DNA of 64,000 bases from Rhizobium sp. NXC24 (lineage in GTDB: Bacteria > Pseudomonadota > Alphaproteobacteria > Rhizobiales > Rhizobiaceae), in assembly GCF_002944315.1 (NCBI RefSeq), contig NZ_CP024314.1:1798001-1862000 (forward strand), given 5' to 3'. Positions 35,129 through 43,740 of the stretch are shown here, piece after piece (the stretch's first letter is position 1; every line of letters starts with the position of its first letter). The notes under the pieces were generated by a model. The model was not told the DNA's origin. It ran no database searches and was given only the letters and a program-made list of their open reading frames with translations. Made by a program: the position numbers and the translations under genes.

Positions 35129-36153
35129 TGACACTCATCATAGACTGCCACGGCCACTTCACCACAGAGCCGCCAGAGCACCACGCCTTCCGCAAGGCCC
35201 AGGTCGCTTTCGCGGAAGGCACATCATCGGATCGCCCGGTCTATCCGGGCATCCCCGACAAACAGCTTCACGACATCATCGAGACCAATCAGCTCAAGAT
35301 CCAGCGTGAGCGCGGCTCGCATGTCACGCTACTTAGCCCGCGCGCCTCCGGCATGGGGCACCATCTGCCGAACCTGCCGGTGGCGAAAGAATGGGCGCGC
35401 GTTTCGAACGACAATATCGGTCGGATCGTCGACATGTTTCCCGACAACTTCGCCGCGGTCTGCCAGCTTCCACAAACCGTAGACGGCGATCTTTCAGCGG
35501 TCATCGAGGAACTTGCGCGCTGCGTCGACAATGGCTTCGTCGGCTGCAACCTCAATCCCGATCCCTCAGGGGGGCGCTGGAGCGCGCCGCCAATCTACGA
35601 TGCCTGGTGGGATCCGCTTTGGGACGCGATGGTGGACCTTCAGGTACCCGCCATGATCCACGTCTCCGGGTCCTGCGAACGCTGCCTGCATACGACCGGG
35701 GCGCATTATATCAACGCCGACACCGCAGTTTTCATGCAGCTTATCCAGGGAGACCTCTTCGAGCGTCACCCCGACCTCAAGCTGATCATACCGCATGGCG
35801 GCGGGGCGGCGCCCTACCATTGGGGGCGGTATCGCGGTCTGTCCATCATGCTCGAAAAGCCGGGCTTGGACACGCACCTCATGAACAACCTGTTTTTCGA
35901 CACCTGCGTCTACCACCAGGCGGGCATCGATACGCTTTTCCGCGTCGTCGACACGAAAAACATCCTTTTCGGCTCGGAGCTGCTCGGCGCGGTCAAGGCA
36001 ATCGATCCCGAGACCGGTCATCCCTTCGATGACACCAAGCGATACATCGACCAGCTCGACCTTCAGGAAGACGAGAGACGAGCGGTCTTCGAAGCAAATG
36101 CGCGGCGTGTGTACCCGCTGCTGGATAAACGACTCCAAGACCGCGGCCTGTGA
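35128..36153 (+). CDS. ligJ: 4-oxalomesaconate hydratase (LigJ-like amidohydrolase)
   Basis: 341-residue amidohydrolase-superfamily protein. It begins with the metal motif IIDCHGHFTTEP and contains CNLNPDPSGGRW, AMIHVSGSCERC, LIIPHGGGAAPYHWGR, NLFFDTCVYHQAGI and ILFGSELLGAVKAIDPETGH. I recognise these as the LigJ pattern from memory of the Sphingobium enzyme, including its length. LigJ hydrates the enol form of 4-oxalomesaconate to 4-carboxy-4-hydroxy-2-oxoadipate in the protocatechuate 4,5-cleavage and gallate pathways. The start overlaps the P450 stop. A less likely alternative is a decarboxylase of the same superfamily. The LigK partner, encoded 1 kb downstream, supports the hydratase reading. 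Confidence 0.85.
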   Translation: MTLIIDCHGHFTTEPPEHHAFRKAQVAFAEGTSSDRPVYPGIPDKQLHDIIETNQLKIQRERGSHVTLLSPRASGMGHHLPNLPVAKEWARVSNDNIGRIVDMFPDNFAAVCQLPQTVDGDLSAVIEELARCVDNGFVGCNLNPDPSGGRWSAPPIYDAWWDPLWDAMVDLQVPAMIHVSGSCERCLHTTGAHYINADTAVFMQLIQGDLFERHPDLKLIIPHGGGAAPYHWGRYRGLSIMLEKPGLDTHLMNNLFFDTCVYHQAGIDTLFRVVDTKNILFGSELLGAVKAIDPETGHPFDDTKRYIDQLDLQEDERRAVFEANARRVYPLLDKRLQDRGL

Positions 36154-36182
36154 ACAGCCCGAAATCCATAGGGAGATTTCAA

Positions 36183-37097
36183 ATGACCTCAACCCAGAAA
36201 CTCAGCCTGGCTGGCGGAGCGCAAGGCTTCAACTGGCTACCGGTTTTTGTGGCAGAAGAACACGGTATTTTCGTCAAGCACGGGCTGTCGATCGAGTACA
36301 TGAAGATGGGGACCGTCGACAAAGCCACCAGTGCCGTGTTGGAGGGCGAGGCCAACCTCGCAATCACGCCTCCAGAAGGGGCCGTTTCAAACTTCGTGCA
36401 AGCCGGCGCACTCCGGGTGATCGCCTCGAACTCGAACAGATTGCCGATGTCCCTCGTGGCCCAGCCCTCCATCAACTCTATCCAGGACCTCCGGGGCAAG
36501 AAGGTCGGGACGTCTTCGCTGACCGAAGGCACCGCGATCTACACGCAGATGCTCCTGTCCAGGGGAGGACTGCGCTATCCCGGCGACTACGAGTTCGCAC
36601 TCGCGGGCATTCACACGAAACGCTGGGAGGCGCTTCAATCCGGTGAAATCGACTGTGCCCCGCAACCAGCACCCTGGAATTTCCTCGCCGAAAGAGAAGG
36701 CTTCAATCTCATCGGCGAGATCAATGAAATCATCCCACAAATCGTCTTCGCGGCGGTCATCGGACGCACTGCCTGGCTGGAGACAAACCGCGACCTCGTG
36801 GTCCGCTTCCTCCGTGCACTGCGCGAAGCCCATGCGATCACCAACGATCCCGGCCGCGAGGACATCACGCTTCCGATTTTCCAGCGGATCACGACCAAGG
36901 ACGACGCGGGCCTTGCGCTGCAGGGCTTCCGCTACATGCGCGACATGGGAATGTGGCCCGGCGATCTTTCGATACCACGGGAGGCGTGGGACACCACCGT
37001 CGACCTCATGATCCGCGCCAACCTGCTTGACGAAACCGCCCGATCGACTTCGGCGACCGCCTTCGATTCCAGCTTCCTGGAAGCATCGGCTTCCTAG
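36183..37097 (+). CDS. NMT1/THI5-fold protein lacking a signal peptide
   Basis: 304-residue protein with the two-lobe NMT1/THI5-like fold of ABC binding proteins (FNWLPVFVAEEHGIFVKHGL; VLEGEANLAITPPEGAVSNF; IQDLRGKKVGTSSLTEGTAI). There is no signal peptide from either ATG 36183 (AGGGAG site) or the earlier frame start, so it should be cytoplasmic. No permease or ATPase of its class is present. It lies between ligJ and ligK, where pathways usually carry a tautomerase or decarboxylase. The fold has been recruited for enzymes elsewhere (yeast THI5; I recall 4,5-dihydroxyphthalate decarboxylase as another). I infer an enzymatic or ligand-sensing role, but nothing in the sequence identifies a reaction. 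Confidence 0.8.
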   Translation: MTSTQKLSLAGGAQGFNWLPVFVAEEHGIFVKHGLSIEYMKMGTVDKATSAVLEGEANLAITPPEGAVSNFVQAGALRVIASNSNRLPMSLVAQPSINSIQDLRGKKVGTSSLTEGTAIYTQMLLSRGGLRYPGDYEFALAGIHTKRWEALQSGEIDCAPQPAPWNFLAEREGFNLIGEINEIIPQIVFAAVIGRTAWLETNRDLVVRFLRALREAHAITNDPGREDITLPIFQRITTKDDAGLALQGFRYMRDMGMWPGDLSIPREAWDTTVDLMIRANLLDETARSTSATAFDSSFLEASAS

Positions 37098-37112
37098 CCA
37101 AAAGCGGGCCCA

Positions 37113-37135
37113 AACCCGCGCAGAACTCGCGGGTT
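37113..37135 (+). terminator. Hairpin after the P450-ligJ-NMT1 operon
   Basis: 8-bp perfect stem AACCCGCG/CGCGGGTT with a 7-base loop, 16 bases after the NMT1-like stop. An alternative GCGGG/CCCGC stem overlaps its left arm. There is no T-run, so it may attenuate rather than fully stop transcription before the next promoter at 37140. Confidence 0.55.
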
Positions 37136-37139
37136 CGGA

Positions 37140-37181
37140 TTGACATTCTATTTAGAATTTGCATACTATTTGGTATCTAAA
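37140..37181 (+). promoter_or_regulatory. Promoter and TetR-type operator of the ligK-cupin-reductase-ferredoxin operon
   Basis: TTGACA (37140-37145), a 16-base spacer and CATACT (37162-37167) form the promoter. The palindrome GCATAC-TATTTG-GTATCT covers the -10, with TTT and AAA flanks at 37158-37181. A separate TTCTA-TT-TAGAA inverted repeat sits inside the spacer. Fifteen bases (AGAATTTGCATACTA) are identical to the site in front of adhC at 44950-44964, and the overall layout matches the promoters at 33.8 and 48.0 kb. Confidence 0.8.
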
Positions 37182-37225
37182 GAGGCGTGTCCGCGCCAGC
37201 GAGGGACACGCCCGGGAGGATTCTG

Positions 37226-37894
37226 GTGAGAGTAGTTACAAAGACGCCGCGGACCGACCGCGCGGTTTGCGAGGCCTTGGGCAAACTTGGCGTCGCAACG
37301 GTCCATGAAGCGCAAGGCCGGAAGGGCCTCCTGGCTTCGCATCTGCGGCCCGTAATCGAGGGCGCACGCATCGGCGGGACGGCCCTGACATGTGAAGTTC
37401 CGCCCGGTGACAACTGGATGATCCACGTCGCCCTCGAAATGGCCCAGCCCGGCGACATCCTAGTGGTCGCGCCGACCTCCCCCTGCACCGACGGATACTT
37501 CGGCGATTTGCTCGCCACCTCATGCAAGGCGCGCGGAATCCTCGGCCTGATCATCGATGCCGGCGTGCGCGACGTTGCCGATCTCCGGGCGATGAAGTTT
37601 CCAGTCTGGGCCAAGGCGATCTCAGCCCAAGGCACGGTGAAGGAGACCCTGGCGAACGTACAGGTTCCGATCGTGTGTGCTGGCGCAGCGATCGAGCCGG
37701 GCGACGTGATCATCGCGGACGACGATGGCGTGTGCGTGGTCAAACGCACTGAGGCGGAAGCGGTCCTTCAGAAAGCCCTTAAACGGCAGCAGATGGAGGA
37801 CGAAAAGCGGGCGCTTTACGAGTCAGGCCAATTGAGCCTCGACATCAACAACATGCGTCCCCAGTTGAAAGCGAAAGGCCTGACCTATGAATAA
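37226..37894 (+). CDS. ligK: 4-carboxy-4-hydroxy-2-oxoadipate aldolase (LigK, RraA-like)
   Basis: 222-residue RraA-fold class II aldolase that splits 4-carboxy-4-hydroxy-2-oxoadipate into pyruvate and oxaloacetate. Motifs: [15 protein letters not shown] near the N-terminus, [20 protein letters not shown], and the catalytic [13 protein letters not shown] with the conserved Arg-Asp pair. The GTG at 37226 is chosen because GGGAGGATTCTG precedes it and homologues start at the same place; the open frame reaches back into the promoter. It begins the second operon, and its stop overlaps the cupin start by 8 bases. An RNase-regulator (RraA proper) role is unlikely given the ligJ neighbour and the intact aldolase motif. 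Confidence 0.9.
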   Translation: MRVVTKTPRTDRAVCEALGKLGVATVHEAQGRKGLLASHLRPVIEGARIGGTALTCEVPPGDNWMIHVALEMAQPGDILVVAPTSPCTDGYFGDLLATSCKARGILGLIIDAGVRDVADLRAMKFPVWAKAISAQGTVKETLANVQVPIVCAGAAIEPGDVIIADDDGVCVVKRTEAEAVLQKALKRQQMEDEKRALYESGQLSLDINNMRPQLKAKGLTYE

Positions 37895-38438
37895 GGGAGC
37901 AGACATCCGCATCCCGCGCCGGGTGGTCACGGGCCTTAAAGACGGCAAGTCGGTTTTCATCAGCGACGGTCCGACACCCAATGCCCATAGATACGACTCC
38001 GTACCCGGTCACCTGACATCTGTCGTCTACGCCACGCCGGCAAGGCCAAGCCTGCCGCAGGATCATGCCGAACAGGCGCCTCCGAAAATTCTGATCACGC
38101 CCGAACCGGGCGGGACGAAGCTCATGATCGTGGTTTTCCCACCGGATTCGGTCTTCGCTACCGTCGATCCCGTGGCCGCGTTCGAGGAGCAGGCGGTACA
38201 CGTCCCCGGACTGATCCAGGCGTTCGAGGCGGACGCGCCTGGCATGCACACTACGAACACTATCGACTATGACATCGTTCTCGATGGCGAAGTCTGGCTC
38301 GAACTCGATGACGGTGCGGAGACCCTCCTGAAACAAGGCGACATTGTCGTCCAGTGCGGCACGCGGCACGCATGGCGCAACAAAAGCGGCAAGCCCGCTA
38401 CCATGTGCTTCGTTCTGATCGGCGCGGAAAGAGAGTGA
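37887..38438 (+). CDS. Small cupin-domain protein, unknown reaction
   Basis: 183-residue single-cupin protein. The cupin barrel covers about residues 95-180 ([39 protein letters not shown]). Possible metal ligands are His in GMHTTNT, the Asp pair in IDYDI and His in TRHAW. The classic HxH...E motif is therefore degenerate. The N-terminal 90 residues are a separate beta-rich segment ([20 protein letters not shown]). It overlaps ligK and precedes the ferredoxin reductase by 4 bases, so it belongs to the pathway. It could be a ring-cleaving or isomerising enzyme that fills a missing step, or a regulator of metal/substrate supply; sequence alone does not decide. Confidence 0.82.
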   Translation: MNKGADIRIPRRVVTGLKDGKSVFISDGPTPNAHRYDSVPGHLTSVVYATPARPSLPQDHAEQAPPKILITPEPGGTKLMIVVFPPDSVFATVDPVAAFEEQAVHVPGLIQAFEADAPGMHTTNTIDYDIVLDGEVWLELDDGAETLLKQGDIVVQCGTRHAWRNKSGKPATMCFVLIGAERE

Positions 38439-38442
38439 CGCC

Positions 38443-39684
38443 ATGACACAGGACGCCCTCACCGGCACCTTCGATTGCATCATTGTCGGCGCGGGACACG
38501 GCGGTTGCCAAACCGCGGCGGCGCTTCGTCAAGCCGGGTTCGAAGGAAGCATAGCCCTCATCGGTGCCGAACCGGAGGTGCCGTACGACCGACCGTCATT
38601 GTCGAAGGAGTATCTCGCCGGGAAGAAGACATTCGAGAGGATGCATCTGAGACCGCAGGATTTCTGGAGTTCGCGCAATGTGGAACTCCTGCTGAGCGCG
38701 CGCGTCGTCGCGGTCGATCCAATCGCAAAGACGGTTATCCTGGAAAATGGCGCACGCTATTCATATGGTAGCCTCGTCTGGGCCGCTGGCGGAGAGCCGC
38801 GAAAACTTTCCTGCCCAGGCAGCGAGTTGCCCGGCATCTTCTATATCCGCTCGAAGGCTGATTGCGATGCGCTCCTGGGCGTTCTTTCAGATGTCAGAAA
38901 GGTCGCAATCATCGGAGGCGGCTATGTGGGCCTCGAAGCGGCGGCCGTGTTTCGGGAGCTCGGCAAGGACGTCGTTCTTGTCGAAGCCCTTGACCGGGTC
39001 CTCGCCCGAGTGGCCGGAGAACCCATATCCCGCTTCTATGAGCGCGAACACCGGGACCACGGGGTAGATATCCGCCTGAATAGCGGCGTCAAAGCCATCG
39101 TCGGGCATGACAGCCATGTGAGTGGCCTGCTTCTGGAATCCGGCCAAGCAATTGAAGCCGACATCGTCGTGGTGGGCATCGGGATCGTGCCGTCTGCCGC
39201 CCCGCTTCTCACTGCCGGAGCCGAAGGCAGCAATGGAGTAGATGTCGACGAACACTGCCGCACGTCGCTACCCCACATATATTGCGTCGGTGATTGCGCA
39301 AAACTCATCAATGGTGCGGGCATTAGGATCGAGTCCGTACAGAACGCCACCGACCAGGCGACGACAGCCGCGAAAGCCATTTGCGGCGACTATAAAGCCT
39401 ATGATGCGCTGCCTTGGTTCTGGTCGAACCAATATGACCTGAAGCTCCAGACGGTCGGCCTCAATGTCGGCTACGACGCCGTCGTCCTACGAGGCGAGCC
39501 GGCAAGCCGCAGCTTCAGCCTGGTTTATCTAAAGAACGGAGCGGTGATCGCATTGGATTGCGTGAATTCGCCGCGAGATTACGTCCAGGGGCGGAAACTC
39601 GTCGAACACGCGGCCAAGCTCAGCAGCGACCGATTGGCTGATATCTCTAAACAACTCAAGGAATTGACCCTCGATACCAACTGA
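38443..39684 (+). CDS. NAD(P)H:ferredoxin reductase (P450 electron chain)
   Basis: 413-residue FAD protein of the putidaredoxin-reductase type. The FAD-binding GxGxxG is CIIVGAGHGGCQTAAALRQA; the NADH-binding Rossmann motif is VAIIGGGYVGLEAAAVFREL; the second FAD motif is HIYCVGDCAKL. The C-terminal reductase domain (about 320-405) has WFWSNQYDLKLQTVGLNVGY. It should pass electrons from NAD(P)H to the downstream [2Fe-2S] ferredoxin and on to the P450. Spacing of 4 bases from the cupin gene and 37 bases to the ferredoxin supports one operon. Confidence 0.94.
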   Translation: MTQDALTGTFDCIIVGAGHGGCQTAAALRQAGFEGSIALIGAEPEVPYDRPSLSKEYLAGKKTFERMHLRPQDFWSSRNVELLLSARVVAVDPIAKTVILENGARYSYGSLVWAAGGEPRKLSCPGSELPGIFYIRSKADCDALLGVLSDVRKVAIIGGGYVGLEAAAVFRELGKDVVLVEALDRVLARVAGEPISRFYEREHRDHGVDIRLNSGVKAIVGHDSHVSGLLLESGQAIEADIVVVGIGIVPSAAPLLTAGAEGSNGVDVDEHCRTSLPHIYCVGDCAKLINGAGIRIESVQNATDQATTAAKAICGDYKAYDALPWFWSNQYDLKLQTVGLNVGYDAVVLRGEPASRSFSLVYLKNGAVIALDCVNSPRDYVQGRKLVEHAAKLSSDRLADISKQLKELTLDTN

Positions 39685-39721
39685 CGGTCCGAGGTTTCTC
39701 AATCGGAACACGGGAAAATCA

Positions 39722-40042
39722 ATGGCTACGATCTCACTGCGCACACGCGATGGCGAACTTCATCACTTCGAGGGGCGCATCGGCATGTCTCTCATGGAAA
39801 ACATTCGGAATGCCGGTTTTGACGAACTTCTCGCGATGTGCGGTGGCTGCCTGTCCTGCGCCACCTGTCATGTCTATGTGGAGGGCCTCTCGGTCGGCGG
39901 ACATTTACCCGATGCCTCGATCGATGAGAGCGAATTGCTGGAGGGGTCGGATTATCGCGAGCACAATTCCCGCCTCTCCTGTCAAATTCCTTTTGACCAG
40001 GCTTTGGATGGCATCGTCGTGAGGATTGCTCCGGAGGAATAG
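39722..40042 (+). CDS. [2Fe-2S] ferredoxin (putidaredoxin/adrenodoxin type)
   Basis: 106-residue plant/adrenodoxin-type ferredoxin. The cluster cysteines are in MCGGCLSCATCHVYVEG (C-x5-C-x2-C) and the distal RLSCQIP. It is the shuttle between the reductase encoded just upstream and the P450. It is the last gene of the ligK operon and is followed by a large hairpin about 100 bases on. The extra cysteine within CGGCLSC is unusual but is tolerated in some adrenodoxin-type proteins. Confidence 0.94.
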   Translation: MATISLRTRDGELHHFEGRIGMSLMENIRNAGFDELLAMCGGCLSCATCHVYVEGLSVGGHLPDASIDESELLEGSDYREHNSRLSCQIPFDQALDGIVVRIAPEE

Positions 40043-40520
40043 TCGCCGCAAGGATGCGCCCCGTCGGCGCGACCAAGCTCCCTTCCTACAGGCTTATCTC
40101 AAAGGCCGACAGATCCGAACTCGGCCAGCGGGATGTTGGCGGCTTGACGCGATCGTTGTTGCGATCTCGTCAAGCCGCATTGCTATTATCTCTGCCATGG
40201 CTGAGCACTGAAACTAACTCTCGATTTCGGCTGACCGCGTCGACATTATTGCCGCATAGTCTTCCACCCAGAGAGTACCACGGACCCGCGTTGCAGGCTT
40301 AGGATTGCGGTCTTTCCATTACAGCAATTGTTGCGCTGCAGCCGCCCTCTGCACAGGGCTCTTGGGTGACGGTTCTTCATAGGTTCGCCGGGAGAACACG
40401 ACCGCAAATAGTGGCCGTGTAAATCCCGACGCATCTTGTTGCCGTAAGGCTGGTGCAGACAGAGCCGCTTTCGCCGTGGGATGACCGTAACAACATCGCA
40501 GGGCTGCGCGCGTATCCTGC
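40043..40520. other. Spacer, 478 bases, no gene seen
   Basis: Between the convergent ferredoxin and pntB genes. Apart from the hairpin at 40141-40176 I see no structured element. Short ORFs in both strands lack ribosome sites and homology. Confidence 0.5.
40141..40176. terminator. Large hairpin downstream of the ferredoxin gene
   Basis: A 15-bp stem with one mismatch (GGCTTGACG-C-GATCG against CGATC-T-CGTCAAGCC) around a TTGTTG loop. It lies 100 bases after the ferredoxin stop. The lack of a following T-run makes a classical intrinsic terminator doubtful; an mRNA-stabilising 3' hairpin or an operator are alternatives. Confidence 0.5.
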
Positions 40521-41966
40521 CTAGCCGATCATCGGCAAGAGCTCGCTGACCGACTTCTTCGCGTCACCGTAGAACATGCGGGTGTTCTCCTTGAAGAACA
40601 GCGGGTTCTCGATGCCGGAATAACCGGTGCCCTGACCGCGCTTGGAGACGAAGACCTGCTTGGCCTTCCAGACTTCCAGCACCGGCATGCCGGATATCGG
40701 CGAGTTCGGATCTTCCTGCGCCGCCGGGTTGACGATGTCGTTCGAGCCGATGACGATGACGACGTCGGTGTTGGGGAAGTCGTCGTTGATCTCGTCCATT
40801 TCCAAGACGATGTCATAGGGAACCTTCGCTTCGGCAAGCAGCACGTTCATGTGGCCGGGCAGACGGCCGGCCACCGGATGGATGGCGAAGCGGACGGTCT
40901 TGCCGGCAGCACGCAGCTTGCGGGTCAGTTCCGAGACCGACTGCTGCGCCTGGGCCACCGCCATGCCGTAGCCCGGCACGATCACGATGCTGTCGGCCTC
41001 GTCCAAGGCGGCCGCGACGCCCTCGGCACTAATGGCGATCTGCTCGCCGATGATCTCCATCTGTGCGCCGGTGCTCGCGCCGAAGCCGCCAAGGATGACC
41101 GAGACGAAGGAGCGGTTCATCGCCTTGCACATGATGTAGGAGAGGATCGCACCCGAGGAGCCGACCAGGGCGCCGGTGACGATCAGGAGATCGTTGCCGA
41201 GCGTAAAGCCGATCGCAGCGGCCGCCCAGCCGGAATAGCTGTTCAGCATCGAGACGACGACCGGCATGTCGGCGCCGCCGATGCCCATGATCAGGTGATA
41301 GCCGATGAAGAAGGCGAATGCCGTCATCAGGAGAAGCGTCCAGACCCCGGCGCCGTTGAAGTACATCAACAACAGGATCAGCGAGGCGATCGCGGCGCTC
41401 GCGTTGAGAACGTGCCCGCCCGGCAGCTTCCTGGCCTTGCCGTCCAATTTGCCGGCAAGCTTGCCGAAGGCGACGACCGAGCCGGTGAAGGTGACCGCAC
41501 CGATGAAGACGCCGAGGAAGACCTCGACCTTCATGATCGACAGTTCCAACACGTCCTTATGCGCCAATATGCCGGCAAATCCGGTGAGGGCTGCGCGGGA
41601 AGCCTCGTCGAGAGAAGCGACATGGGCCGCTTCGAGATGGGCATTGAAGCCGATGAACACCGCGGCAAGGCCGACGAAGGAATGCAGCGCCGCAACGAGC
41701 TGCGGCATTTCCGTCATCTGCACCCGGCTCGCCACATAATGGCCGAGCACCGCGCCGCCGGCGATCATCAGCGCGATGATGAACCAATTGCCGACGGTCT
41801 TGTCGATCATGGGGCCGAAGATCGTGGCAACTACGGCAAGGGCCATGCCGACAATGCCGTACCAGACGGCGCGCTTGGCGCTTTCCTGGCCGGACAGGCC
41901 GCCGAGCGAGAGGATGAAGAGAACCGCTGCCGCAACATAGGCGGCCGATACGATACCGATGGTCAT
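40521..41966 (-). CDS. pntB: NAD(P) transhydrogenase beta subunit
   Basis: 481-residue membrane subunit of the proton-translocating transhydrogenase that makes NADPH from NADH using the proton gradient. The N-terminal two-fifths are membrane spans ([20 protein letters not shown] onward). The C-terminal domain III binds NADP(H), with the [10 protein letters not shown] motif near residue 330 and the terminal [20 protein letters not shown]. It follows pntA by 18 bases. The location next to a P450 electron chain suggests that it supplies NADPH or balances NADH from formaldehyde oxidation, which is inference. Confidence 0.95.
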   Translation of the reverse strand: MTIGIVSAAYVAAAVLFILSLGGLSGQESAKRAVWYGIVGMALAVVATIFGPMIDKTVGNWFIIALMIAGGAVLGHYVASRVQMTEMPQLVAALHSFVGLAAVFIGFNAHLEAAHVASLDEASRAALTGFAGILAHKDVLELSIMKVEVFLGVFIGAVTFTGSVVAFGKLAGKLDGKARKLPGGHVLNASAAIASLILLLMYFNGAGVWTLLLMTAFAFFIGYHLIMGIGGADMPVVVSMLNSYSGWAAAAIGFTLGNDLLIVTGALVGSSGAILSYIMCKAMNRSFVSVILGGFGASTGAQMEIIGEQIAISAEGVAAALDEADSIVIVPGYGMAVAQAQQSVSELTRKLRAAGKTVRFAIHPVAGRLPGHMNVLLAEAKVPYDIVLEMDEINDDFPNTDVVIVIGSNDIVNPAAQEDPNSPISGMPVLEVWKAKQVFVSKRGQGTGYSGIENPLFFKENTRMFYGDAKKSVSELLPMIG

Positions 41967-41984
41967 TGTGAAGATCCCTGCCGC

Positions 41985-43562
41985 TTAAGACTTCTGGAAC
42001 ATGGCGAGCATGCGCCGGGTGACGAGGAAGCCGCCGACGATGTTGATGGTGGCGATCAGCACCGACAGCGCCGCCAGCGTCACCACCAGCCCGTTGCCCG
42101 AGCCGATCTGCAACAGCGCGCCGAGGATGACGATGCCGGAGACGGCGTTGGTCACCGCCATCAGCGGCGTGTGCAGCGAATGGCTGACGTTCCAGATCAC
42201 CTGGAAGCCGACGAAACAGGCGAGCACGAAGACGACAAAATGGCTCATGAAGCTCGACGGCGCATAGGCGCCGACCAGCAGCAGAAGTGCGGTGCCGATG
42301 ACGAGCAGGATGCCCTGGTTCTTGGTCTGCGCCTTGAAGGCGGCCAGTTCCCGGGCCCGCTTTTCCTCCGGCGTCGGCTCCTTCACCTTTTCCTTCGGCT
42401 TGGCGGCGGCGATCGCCTGCACCTTCGGCGGTGGCGGTGGATAGGTGATCGCGCCATCCTTGGTGACGGTCGCACCGCGGATGACGTCATCGTCCATGTT
42501 GTGGACGATCACCCCGTCTTTGCCCGGCGTCAGATCCGTCAGCATGTGGCGGATATTGGTGGCATAAAGCGTCGAGGCCTGCGCCGCCATGCGGCTCGGG
42601 AAATCGGTGTAGCCGATGACGATCACGCCATTGTCGGAGACGATGCGCTCGTCGGGGACCGTCAGGTCGCAATTGCCGCCACGTTCGGCGGCCAAGTCGA
42701 TCACGACCGAGCCCGGTTTCATCGCCGCCACCATATCGGCAAGCCACAGCTTCGGCGCATCCCGGCCGGGGATCAGGGCGGTGGTGATGACGATGTCGAT
42801 CTGAGGCGCCAGTTCCCGGAACTTGGCAAGCTGCTTCTCGCGGAACTCCGGCGAGGACGGCGCGGCATAGCCGCCGGTCGCAGCACCATCCTGCTGTTCT
42901 TCGCCGAAGTCGAGGAAGACGAATTCCGCCCCCATGCTCTCGATCTGCTCGGCCACCTCAGGGCGCACGTCGAAGGCATAGGTGACGGCGCCGAGCGACG
43001 TTGCCGTGCCGATCGCCGCAAGCCCTGCGACACCGGCGCCGATCACCAGCACCTTGGCCGGCGGCACCTTGCCGGCCGCCGTCACCTGACCGGTGAAGAA
43101 GCGGCCAAAATTATTGCCGGCCTCGATCACCGCCCGATAGCCGGCAATATTGGCCATCGACGACAAGGCATCCATCTTCTGGGCTCGGCTGATGCGCGGC
43201 ACCATGTCCATGGCGATGACATTCGCGCCCCTGGACCTGGCCTGCTCGAGAAGCTCCTTGTTCTGCGCCGGGTAGAAGAAGGAGATCAGCGTCTTGCCCG
43301 GTGCCAGCCGCGCCACCTCTGCGGCTTCGGGCGGCCGGACCTTGGCAATGACGTCGGATGTCTCGTAGAGCAAAGCCGCGCTGTCGACCACCGTGACACC
43401 CACGGCACGATACGCCTCGTCCGAAAATCCGGCCTGCCTCCCAGCACCGGTTTCGATCACGCACTCATAGCCCAGTTTCTGCAACTGAAGAGCAGCCTCT
43501 GGCGTCAGAGCTACCCTCAACTCTCCAGGGGCGGTTTCCCTGGGAGATCCAAATTTCATCAT
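41985..43562 (-). CDS. pntA: NAD(P) transhydrogenase alpha subunit, single-chain form
   Basis: 525-residue alpha subunit with both the NAD-binding domain I (about 1-380; [20 protein letters not shown]) and the membrane domain II helices (about 425-520) in one chain, as in E. coli PntA. Many alphaproteobacteria carry these as two proteins (PntAA and PntAB), so the fused form is notable for this host. A Pro-rich linker ([11 protein letters not shown]) and a charged stretch connect the domains. No ATAC-N6-GTAT site was found in the 178-base spacer upstream, so it may not belong to the TetR regulon. Confidence 0.95.
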   Translation of the reverse strand: MMKFGSPRETAPGELRVALTPEAALQLQKLGYECVIETGAGRQAGFSDEAYRAVGVTVVDSAALLYETSDVIAKVRPPEAAEVARLAPGKTLISFFYPAQNKELLEQARSRGANVIAMDMVPRISRAQKMDALSSMANIAGYRAVIEAGNNFGRFFTGQVTAAGKVPPAKVLVIGAGVAGLAAIGTATSLGAVTYAFDVRPEVAEQIESMGAEFVFLDFGEEQQDGAATGGYAAPSSPEFREKQLAKFRELAPQIDIVITTALIPGRDAPKLWLADMVAAMKPGSVVIDLAAERGGNCDLTVPDERIVSDNGVIVIGYTDFPSRMAAQASTLYATNIRHMLTDLTPGKDGVIVHNMDDDVIRGATVTKDGAITYPPPPPKVQAIAAAKPKEKVKEPTPEEKRARELAAFKAQTKNQGILLVIGTALLLLVGAYAPSSFMSHFVVFVLACFVGFQVIWNVSHSLHTPLMAVTNAVSGIVILGALLQIGSGNGLVVTLAALSVLIATINIVGGFLVTRRMLAMFQKS

Positions 43563-43740
43563 TGCTGAACTTCCGGCGTAGCCGGCTCCTCTATCCCAAT
43601 CCCCGTCGATGGTGAAAAGACCAAATGGGTGGCGAAAACGAGCAAATCGAACCTATTTTGTCTAGTGCATGAAGGCGCAAATTTGCTGGTTTTCGTCGCA
43701 CTCAGGACTTCCTAAATCGATTTTTACTTTGCGTCCCTGC

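Noticed and set aside
35128..36153. Reading the amidohydrolase as gamma-resorcylate or 5-carboxyvanillate decarboxylase
   Set aside because: The motif series and length fit LigJ better, and a LigK aldolase gene follows; a decarboxylase remains a minor alternative.
40851..43568. 905-residue plus-strand open frame
   Set aside because: It is wholly antisense to pntB and pntA, which are unmistakable; the translation is low-complexity Arg/Asp/His-rich, as expected from the complement of GC-rich coding sequence.
43563..43740. Possible regulon operator in front of pntA
   Set aside because: No ATAC-N6-GTAT or one-mismatch version could be found there, so pntAB membership in the TetR regulon is not claimed.
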